Assembly: GCA_039594205.1 (NCBI GenBank)
Contig: JBCNNW010000081.1
Coordinates: 1-20,016 of the forward strand
DNA: 20,016 nt
Direction: 5' to 3'
Source of the DNA: Pseudescherichia sp039594205
GTDB taxonomy: Bacteria > Pseudomonadota > Gammaproteobacteria > Enterobacterales > Enterobacteriaceae
Shown: piece by piece, positions 7,577 to 13,015 of the stretch
Layout of the letters: every line of letters begins with the position of its first letter
Position numbering within the stretch: the stretch's first letter is position 1
Program-made: the position numbers and the translations under genes
The notes under the pieces: model-generated
Told to the model about the DNA's origin: nothing
The model's database searches: none
Seen by the model: only the letters and a program-made list of their open reading frames with translations

Positions 7577-8024
7577 CGTTTTACTCTGCGTAGGCAACAG
7601 CATGATGGGCGACGATGGCGCAGGCCCGCTGCTGGCGGAGATGTGCGCCGCCCGGCAGCCGGGCGCGTGGCAGGTGATTGACGGCGGCAGCGCGCCGGAG
7701 AATGATGTGGTAGCGATCCGCGAGCTGCGCCCGGATCGGCTGCTGATCGTCGACGCCACCGATATGGGGTTAAACCCCGGCGAGATCCGCATTATCGATC
7801 CCGACGACATTGCCGATCTGTTTATGATGACTACCCACAACATGCCGCTGAACTACCTGGTCGATCAGCTCAAAGAGGATGTGGGGGAGGTGATTTTTCT
7901 CGGCATCCAGCCGGATATCGTTGGCTTTTATTACCCGATGACCCCGCCGGTAAAAGCGGCGGTGGAGACGGTATATCAGCGGCTTGACGGCTGGCAGGGG
8001 CAGGGAGGGTTTGCGGCGCTGTAA
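7569..8024 (+). CDS. hycI: Hydrogenase-3 maturation endopeptidase HycI
   Basis: A 151-residue protease that removes the C-terminal peptide of the HycE precursor. It senses bound nickel through three ligands, all present: Asp16 (in MMGDDGAG), Asp62 (in LLIVDATDMG) and His90 (in MMTTHNMP). The start codon is GTG, inside the hycH 3' end, with GGAG at 7560-7563. The protein ends at GGFAAL, about five residues earlier than the acidic tail I recall for E. coli HycI; the catalytic fold is unaffected. It is the last gene of the hyc operon and is followed by a REP pair. Confidence 0.96.
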   Translation: MTDVLLCVGNSMMGDDGAGPLLAEMCAARQPGAWQVIDGGSAPENDVVAIRELRPDRLLIVDATDMGLNPGEIRIIDPDDIADLFMMTTHNMPLNYLVDQLKEDVGEVIFLGIQPDIVGFYYPMTPPVKAAVETVYQRLDGWQGQGGFAAL

Positions 8025-8061
8025 AATAACTCCAGAGGTCGGGCAAACGGCACCGTGCCCC

Positions 8062-8144
8062 GTAGGCCGGTGCAAGCGCAGCGCCGCCCGGCGTTGCCGC
8101 ATCGGCATAGATACGCCCGGTGGCGCTGCGCTTACCGGGCCTAC
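8062..8144. repeat. REP pair (BIME) between hycI and ascB
   Basis: Two inverted REP-like units face each other: 8062-8092 (starts GTAGGCCGG, ends CGCCCGGC) and 8115-8144 (starts GCCCGGTGGC, ends ACCGGGCCTAC). Each is an imperfect palindrome of about 30 bases, and the two together form a long inverted repeat, the usual BIME architecture of enterobacteria. It lies between two convergent operons, the normal place for such elements, and could stabilise the 3' ends of both transcripts or stop them. The rest of the 146-bp gap shows no gene and no U-tract terminator. Confidence 0.85.
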
Positions 8145-8170
8145 AGAGGATCCCACCCCACCCCTTAGGG

Positions 8171-9595
8171 CTACTCTAAATCCGCCCCGTTGCTGGCGAT
8201 CACCTTCTTATACCACCAGAACGACTTCTTGCGGACGCGGCCCAGCGTGCCGTTGCCGTGGTCATCGCGGTCGACGTAGACAAAGCCGTAGCGTTTGCTC
8301 ATCTCTCCCGTTGAGGCCGCCACCAGATCGATGCAGCCCCACGAGGTGTAGCCGAGCAGGGGAATGCCATCCGCCACCGCCTCGCCCATGGCACGAATAT
8401 GCTCCCGCAGATAGCTGATGCGGTAGTCGTCGTTAATCTCACCGTTAGCGTCGAATTCGTCCCGCGCCCCCAGCCCATTTTCCACCAGGAACAGCGGCTT
8501 CTGGTAGCGGTCATACATCATATTCATGGTGATGCGTAGGCCGAGAGGATCGATACCCCAGCCCCACTCGCTGGCCTCGATGTACGGGTTTTTCAGCGAT
8601 TTAACCACGTTGGCCGCGCTGGTGTTGCCCGCATTCATCTCCGCCGAGGCGCAGCGTGAGGCGTAGTAGCTGAACGACACAAAATCGACGGTGTGCTTGA
8701 GGATCTCATCGTCGCCGGGCAGGATCTCAATGGCGATCCCCTTCTCGCGGAACATGCGCCCCGTCCAGGCCGGATAGGCCCCGCGCGCCTGGACATCAAT
8801 AAAGAACAGGTTTTCCCGATCCTTCTCCAGCGCCGCCCAGACGTCCTCTGGCTTGCAGGAGTAGGGATAGAAGTTGCCGCCCGCCAGCATACAGCCGACC
8901 TGGTTGTTTGGGTTCACCTCGTGAGCAATCTGGGTGGCCAGCGCGCTGGCGATCAGCTCGTGGTGCGCCGCCTGGTACTTGACCCACTCCGGGTTCTCAC
9001 CCTCCTCGAACACCAGCCCGGCGCCCGAGTAGGGGCTGTGCAGCATGATGTTAATTTCATTGAAGGTCAGCCAGTACTTCACCAGCCCGTCGAACGCCTC
9101 GAAGCAGGTCCGGGCGTAGCGGGTGAAGAACTCCACCATCTTACGGTTACGCCACGAGCCATACTCGCGCACCAGGTGCATCGGCACGTCGAAGTGGCAC
9201 AGGGTCACCAGTGGCTCGATATTGTACTTTCGACACTCCTCAAACACCGCCCGGTAAAAGGCAATTCCCTCGGGATTGGGCGTCAGCTCGTCGCCGTTGG
9301 GGTAGAGGCGCGCCCAGGCGATGGAGGTGCGAAACACGGTGAAGCCCATCTCCGCCATCAGGGCGATATCTTCCTTATAGCGATGATAGAAATCGATCGC
9401 CTCATGGCTGGGGTAAAACTCATCCTCGCGCAGGGTAAAGCGCTTCTCCAGGCCGAGCTTAACCGGCAGACGGTTTGCCCCATGCGGAATGGTATCAACG
9501 GTGGTCAGCCCCTTGCCGCCTTCGCGATACGCCCCCTCCGACTGGTTGGCGGCCAGTGCGCCGCCCCATAAAAATCCCTCTGGAAATACAGACAT
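8171..9595 (-). CDS. ascB: 6-phospho-beta-glucosidase AscB (GH1)
   Basis: A glycoside hydrolase family 1 enzyme of 474 residues, the E. coli AscB length. It hydrolyses phosphorylated aryl-beta-glucosides (salicin-, arbutin- and cellobiose-type substrates) after PTS uptake. The acid/base Glu180 lies in WLTFNEIN and the nucleophile Glu372 in LFLVENGLGA. The N-terminal FPEGFLWGGALAANQSEGA is the family's second signature. It follows ascF by 18 bases with an AGAGG ribosome binding site, forming a two-gene operon. The reading frame is intact, so nothing here suggests the gene is inactive; in E. coli the operon is cryptic because of regulation. Confidence 0.97.
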   Translation of the reverse strand: MSVFPEGFLWGGALAANQSEGAYREGGKGLTTVDTIPHGANRLPVKLGLEKRFTLREDEFYPSHEAIDFYHRYKEDIALMAEMGFTVFRTSIAWARLYPNGDELTPNPEGIAFYRAVFEECRKYNIEPLVTLCHFDVPMHLVREYGSWRNRKMVEFFTRYARTCFEAFDGLVKYWLTFNEINIMLHSPYSGAGLVFEEGENPEWVKYQAAHHELIASALATQIAHEVNPNNQVGCMLAGGNFYPYSCKPEDVWAALEKDRENLFFIDVQARGAYPAWTGRMFREKGIAIEILPGDDEILKHTVDFVSFSYYASRCASAEMNAGNTSAANVVKSLKNPYIEASEWGWGIDPLGLRITMNMMYDRYQKPLFLVENGLGARDEFDANGEINDDYRISYLREHIRAMGEAVADGIPLLGYTSWGCIDLVAASTGEMSKRYGFVYVDRDDHGNGTLGRVRKKSFWWYKKVIASNGADLE

Positions 9596-9613
9596 AATTG
9601 ACCTCTTGTTAAA

Positions 9614-11062
9614 TCAGGCTCTGGCCGCTGCCGCGGGCTTTGCCGCCTGCAATGCACGCGCTTTGGCTGCCTCATCCTCGACGGGCAGATCTTCAAAGCC
9701 CAGCAGCAGGGTAAGCACAAACGACAGCACCACCGCCAGCGCCATCACGGCAAAGACCCAGACAATGCTCATTGGATTAGCCGGATCGAAAAATTGTACG
9801 CTGGTAAAGAGTCCCGGCGCAGCCATCGAGTGGCTGGCAAGCCCGGCGATCCCCGCTACTGCGCCGCAGATAAAGCCGCTGATCAGGCTGGCGACCAGAG
9901 GGCGCTTCAGGCGCACCGCCACCCCGTACAGCGCAGGCTCAGAGATACCCGCCAGAATGGCCGAGGCCGCTGCCGCCAGCGCCGTCTGGCGCAGCTCCGG
10001 GTTTTTAGTTTTCCATGCCACCGCCAGCGACGAGCCGCCCAGCGACAGGTTTGCACCAATCTCCGACGGCATTACCATGCCCTCTTTACCGGTCTCGGCG
10101 ATGGTCTGGATGATGGTTGGGGTAAAGACGCGGTGCATGCCGGTCATCACCAGCAGCGGCCACAGCGCGCCCATGATCGCTACCGACAGCCAGCCCAGGT
10201 AGCTATGAATGGTGTAGACCAGCGCGGAGATGGCGCTGCCGATCCAGATCCCGATCGGACCGATCAGCAGAATGGCAAGCGGGGCAGCGATCAGCACGAT
10301 CAGCATCGGCTTAAGGAAGTTTTTCGTCACCGCCGGGGTGATGCGATCCACCCAGCGTTCGATATACGAGAGGCACCAGGTCATCACCAGCGCCGGGATC
10401 ACCGTATAGGTGTACTTCACCGCCGTCACCGGGACCATGGCGAACTCTACCGGCTGCCCCTGGGCCGCCTTCGCCATCAGTTCAATAAAGCTCGGATGGA
10501 CCAGCACCCCGGCGATGGCAATCGCCAGCGACATGTTGGTTTTAAACTTCACCGCCGCCGAGGCCGCTACCATCAGCGGCAGGAAGAAGAAGGCTCCGTC
10601 GCCAATCACGGTAAGGATCGTCAGGGTGGAGGAGCCTTTCTCCAGCACGCCGGTCATCTCAAGGATCATCGCCAGCAGCTTGACCATTGATCCGCCGATG
10701 ATCGCCGGGATCAGCGGTGACATCGTGCCGATTAGCGCATCGAGAATGCCTGCGCCAATGCGCCGCAGGGTCAGCTTCTGCGGCCCGCTGTCGGCTACCG
10801 GCTGCATATCGGCTGGCAGCAGGCGCACCACTTCGGCATAGGCCTGCGACACCGTATTGCCGATGATCACCTGACACTGGCTGTCACTGCGCACCACGCC
10901 CATCACGCCGGGGGTGTTTTTCAGCGTGGCGCTATCGATCTGCGTCTCATCTTTCACCACAAAACGCAGGCGCGTCATGCAGTGGGTGACGGCGGCGATA
11001 TTGTCCGCCCCGCCTAGCGCGGTGACCACGGTCGTCGCCAGCGCGGCATAGTTTTTGGCCAT
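9614..11062 (-). CDS. ascF: Beta-glucoside PTS permease AscF (EIIBC)
   Basis: A 482-residue phosphotransferase permease that imports and phosphorylates beta-glucosides at the inner membrane. The IIB domain (about residues 1-90) carries the phosphorylated Cys28 in AVTHCMTRLRF. The IIC domain (about 110-460) is strongly hydrophobic and includes LIPAIIGGSMVKLL and GISEPALYGVA. There is no IIA domain, so it must borrow one, probably the glucose IIA (Crr). I set the start at 11062 (MAKNYAAL), the E. coli N-terminus. An in-frame ATG at 11140 would add 26 unrelated residues and lies across the predicted AscG operator. A GGA-containing ribosome binding site is about ten bases upstream. Confidence 0.96.
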   Translation of the reverse strand: MAKNYAALATTVVTALGGADNIAAVTHCMTRLRFVVKDETQIDSATLKNTPGVMGVVRSDSQCQVIIGNTVSQAYAEVVRLLPADMQPVADSGPQKLTLRRIGAGILDALIGTMSPLIPAIIGGSMVKLLAMILEMTGVLEKGSSTLTILTVIGDGAFFFLPLMVAASAAVKFKTNMSLAIAIAGVLVHPSFIELMAKAAQGQPVEFAMVPVTAVKYTYTVIPALVMTWCLSYIERWVDRITPAVTKNFLKPMLIVLIAAPLAILLIGPIGIWIGSAISALVYTIHSYLGWLSVAIMGALWPLLVMTGMHRVFTPTIIQTIAETGKEGMVMPSEIGANLSLGGSSLAVAWKTKNPELRQTALAAAASAILAGISEPALYGVAVRLKRPLVASLISGFICGAVAGIAGLASHSMAAPGLFTSVQFFDPANPMSIVWVFAVMALAVVLSFVLTLLLGFEDLPVEDEAAKARALQAAKPAAAARA

Positions 11063-11126
11063 CGGATTTTTATCCTGTTTTAGTATGGGGTTACGGCTGC
11101 ACCGCGAGCAGTGAGACGTGATGTAG

Positions 11127-11138
11127 GAAACCGGTTCC
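11127..11138. promoter_or_regulatory. Candidate AscG operator
   Basis: GAAACCGGTTCC is a near-perfect palindrome centred on ACCGGT. It closely resembles the AscG box TGAAACCGGTTTCA as I recall it, and the LacI/GalR operator style in general. It overlaps the predicted ascF transcription start, so bound repressor would block the ascFB promoter. A partial second half-site (GTTTCA, 11154-11159) lies just upstream on the ascF side. Confidence 0.65.
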
Positions 11139-11143
11139 ACAAA

Positions 11144-11172
11144 ATCATGCTGAGTTTCATTTTTATATTCAA
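11144..11172 (-). promoter_or_regulatory. Predicted sigma-70 promoter of ascFB
   Basis: On the minus strand TTGAAT (11172-11167) and CATGAT (11149-11144) are separated by 17 bases, each matching four of six consensus positions. Transcription would begin near 11137, inside the candidate AscG operator, with a leader of about 75 bases. The weak -10 and -35 elements fit a promoter that needs an activator. Confidence 0.5.
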
Positions 11173-11189
11173 TGATGAATGTGTAGATC

Positions 11190-11205
11190 CGTGAGGACGA
11201 TCACC
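11190..11205. promoter_or_regulatory. Candidate CRP site in the ascF-ascG region
   Basis: CGTGAGGACGATCACC contains GTGA-N6-TCAC, the symmetric core of the CRP consensus TGTGA-N6-TCACA. Its centre (about 11197.5) lies roughly 60 bases upstream of the predicted ascFB start, close to the -61.5 position used by class I CRP promoters. CRP control of a beta-glucoside operon would be expected. This is motif evidence only. Confidence 0.5.
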
Positions 11206-11227
11206 ATGATCGCCGCTGGGCAAAGCG

Positions 11228-11256
11228 CTGCAAATCCGCGTCGGGTGCAGTAAACT
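11228..11256 (+). promoter_or_regulatory. Possible sigma-70 promoter of ascG
   Basis: CTGCAA (11228-11233) and TAAACT (11251-11256) are separated by 17 bases, matching three and four of six consensus positions. Transcription would start near 11263, 23 bases before the ascG ATG. This is a weak match, offered because some promoter must lie here. Confidence 0.35.
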
Positions 11257-11285
11257 GCGGACAGGCAAATGAAAGGAAAGCAAAT

Positions 11286-12299
11286 ATGACCACGATGCTG
11301 GAGGTAGCGAAGCGGGCAGGGGTGTCGAAGGCGACGGTATCCCGCGTGCTGTCTGGCAACGGCTACGTCAGCCAGGAGACCAGGGAGCGCGTGTTTCAGG
11401 CCATTGAGGAGAGCGGCTACCGGCCTAACCTGCTGGCGCGTAACCTGGCGGCGAAAACCACCCAGACGCTTGGGCTGGTGGTGACCAACACCCTCTATCA
11501 CGGGGTCTACTTTAGCGAGCTGCTGTTCCACGCGGCGCGGATGACGGAAGATCGCGGCCGCCAGCTGATCCTCGCCGACGGCAAACACAGCGCTGACGAA
11601 GAGCGGCAGGCGATCCAGTATCTGCTCGATCTGCGCTGCGATGCGATCGTGATCTACCCGCGTTTTCTCAGCGTTGATGAGATCGACACGATCATTGACG
11701 GCCACACCCAGCCCATTATGGTGCTCAACCGACGGCTGCGTAAAAACAGCAGCCACTGCGTTTACTGCGACCAGAAAGGCACCAGCCTGGCGGCGGTGGA
11801 GACGCTGCTGGCCCAGGGGCATCGGGATATCGCTTTTATTACCGGCTCCCTCGACTCGCCCACCGGCAAAGAGCGTCTCTCTGGCTATAGAGAGGCGCTG
11901 GAGCGGCACGGCGTAGCGGTGCGTAACGAGTTGATAGTAGAGGGGAAGTGGACACCCGCCAGCGGCTCAGCAGGGGTGGTGACGCTGCTGGAGCGCGGAG
12001 TGTGCTTCAGCGCGCTGGTGGCCAGCAATGATGACATGGCCATTGGAGCCATTAGCCAGCTGCACGGCAGCGGCATTGCCGTCCCGGAGCAGGTCTCGGT
12101 GATTGGCTTCGATGATATTGCCCTCGCCCCCTATACCGTCCCGCCGTTAGCCAGCGTCAAAATTCCGGTGACGGAGATGATCAAAGAGACCATCAACCGC
12201 CTTATTTTTATGCTCGACGGAGGCGCGTTTACTCCTCAGCCAGCCTTTACCGGAGAGTTGATCCTGCGCGGCTCCGTTAGCCACGGCCCGTACGCCTGA
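11286..12299 (+). CDS. ascG: LacI-family repressor AscG
   Basis: A 337-residue LacI/GalR-type transcriptional regulator. The helix-turn-helix is at the extreme N-terminus (TMLEVAKRAGVSKATVSRVL, residues 3-22), followed by the hinge YRPNLLARNLAAKTTQTLGL and a periplasmic-binding-protein-like sensor domain ending in the family motif VSVIGFDDIALAPY. It represses the divergent ascFB operon and is released by a beta-glucoside-type inducer. AAGGAAAG lies eight bases before the ATG at 11286; an internal ATG at 11295 is possible but less well placed. The gene precedes hydN in the same direction, separated by 133 bases holding the predicted hydN control elements. Confidence 0.96.
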   Translation: MTTMLEVAKRAGVSKATVSRVLSGNGYVSQETRERVFQAIEESGYRPNLLARNLAAKTTQTLGLVVTNTLYHGVYFSELLFHAARMTEDRGRQLILADGKHSADEERQAIQYLLDLRCDAIVIYPRFLSVDEIDTIIDGHTQPIMVLNRRLRKNSSHCVYCDQKGTSLAAVETLLAQGHRDIAFITGSLDSPTGKERLSGYREALERHGVAVRNELIVEGKWTPASGSAGVVTLLERGVCFSALVASNDDMAIGAISQLHGSGIAVPEQVSVIGFDDIALAPYTVPPLASVKIPVTEMIKETINRLIFMLDGGAFTPQPAFTGELILRGSVSHGPYA

Positions 12300-12302
12300 C
12301 GT

Positions 12303-12336
12303 CGACAGCTGTCATCGTCACAAGTGTCGATGACAG
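12303..12336. promoter_or_regulatory. Candidate FhlA activating site upstream of hydN
   Basis: CTGTCATCG (12309-12317) and CGATGACAG (12328-12336) form a perfect nine-base inverted repeat with a ten-base centre. Within it are TGTCG (12325-12329) and TGACA (12331-12335), with CGACA (12303-12307) alongside, the words seen at the two hyc sites. It lies 45 to 80 bases upstream of the predicted hydN sigma-54 promoter. In E. coli the hydN-hypF operon is known to depend on FhlA and sigma-54. As RNA the repeat could fold but is not followed by a U-tract, so a terminator for ascG is less likely. Confidence 0.55.
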
Positions 12337-12362
12337 CGTTCTCTTATTTTAATATCTATATA

Positions 12363-12375
12363 AATCAATGAAATA
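12363..12375 (+). promoter_or_regulatory. Candidate IHF site upstream of hydN
   Basis: AATCAATGAAATA matches the IHF consensus WATCAANNNNTTR with a single deviation and sits in an AT-rich stretch. It lies between the FhlA-like repeat and the -24/-12 element, as at the hyc promoter. Confidence 0.45.
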
Positions 12376-12380
12376 AACTC

Positions 12381-12396
12381 TGGCACGATTCGTGAA
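12381..12396 (+). promoter_or_regulatory. Predicted sigma-54 promoter of hydN-fdhF-hypF
   Basis: TGGCACGATTCGTGAA has a perfect -24 element (TGGCACG). The -12 element is degraded: GTGAA where TTGCW is expected. Spacing from GG to the expected GC position is right. Transcription would start near 12407, 26 bases before the hydN ATG. The known sigma-54 dependence of hydN-hypF in E. coli supports the assignment despite the imperfect -12. Confidence 0.6.
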
Positions 12397-12432
12397 TACT
12401 CCGGCACACTACCGTTAATGCTGGAGAATTTG

Positions 12433-12978
12433 ATGAACCGTTTCATCATGGCCGACGCCAGTAAATGTATTGGCTGCCGTACCTGTGAAGTTGCCTGCGT
12501 GGTTTCCCATCAGGCGCAACAGGATTGTGCCTCTTTAACCCCCGACACTTTTCTGCCGCGTATTCACGTTATTAAAGGCGTGAACGTCTCTACCGCCACC
12601 CTCTGCCGTCAGTGCGAGGACGCCCCGTGCGCCAACGTCTGCCCCAACGGCGCCATCAGCCGGGATAAAGGCTTTGTTAACGTGATGCAGGAGCGCTGCA
12701 TCGGGTGCAAAACCTGCGTCGTCGCCTGCCCCTATGGCGCCATGGAGGTCGTTGTGCGCCCGGTGGTTCGCAACAGCGGCGCGGGCCTGAACGTGCGGGC
12801 GGAGAAAGCCGAAGCCAACAAGTGCGACCTCTGCCATACCCGCGAGGCAGGTCCCGCCTGCATGGAGGTCTGCCCCACCGAGGCGCTGGTCTGCGTTGAC
12901 AGGGCGCGTCTGGAGCAGCTCAGCGCCGAGAAACGCCGCCGCGCGGCACTCGACACCGCCGCCTCATTTCTCTTTTAA
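12433..12978 (+). CDS. hydN: Electron transport protein HydN (4Fe-4S ferredoxin)
   Basis: A 181-residue polyferredoxin closely related to HycB, implicated in electron transfer from formate dehydrogenase H; E. coli mutants have lowered FdhH activity. Four cysteine groups are visible: CIGCRTCEVAC (residues 12-22), CRQCEDAPCANVCP, CIGCKTCVVACP, and CDLCHTREAGPACMEVCP. I placed the start at 12433 (MNRFIMADASKC) because GGAG (12423-12426) lies six bases upstream and homology starts there; an ATG at 12418 would add five residues and has no ribosome binding site. It is followed after 37 bases by fdhF, its likely partner, which is not the arrangement in E. coli, where hypF comes next. Confidence 0.95.
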   Translation: MNRFIMADASKCIGCRTCEVACVVSHQAQQDCASLTPDTFLPRIHVIKGVNVSTATLCRQCEDAPCANVCPNGAISRDKGFVNVMQERCIGCKTCVVACPYGAMEVVVRPVVRNSGAGLNVRAEKAEANKCDLCHTREAGPACMEVCPTEALVCVDRARLEQLSAEKRRRAALDTAASFLF

Positions 12979-13015
12979 CTGAACAGCATTTCAACTTTTA
13001 ACAGGTCTGTTACTG

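Noticed and set aside
8062..8144. CRISPR-like or transposon-end repeat
   Set aside because: There are only two inverted copies with no regular spacers and no transposase. The core matches enterobacterial REP sequences.
11063..11140. Extended N-terminus of ascF
   Set aside because: The extra 26 residues do not resemble a PTS IIB domain, and the upstream ATG lies across the predicted operator and transcription start.
12309..12336. Inverted repeat after ascG as a rho-independent terminator
   Set aside because: The stem is only nine base pairs with a ten-base loop, and the following bases (CGTTCTCTTATTTT) have no immediate U-run. Its TGTCG/TGACA words fit an FhlA site better.
12418..12432. Upstream ATG as the start of hydN
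   Set aside because: It would add MLENL, has no ribosome binding site, and the GGAG at 12423-12426 lies within it at the right distance for the ATG at 12433.
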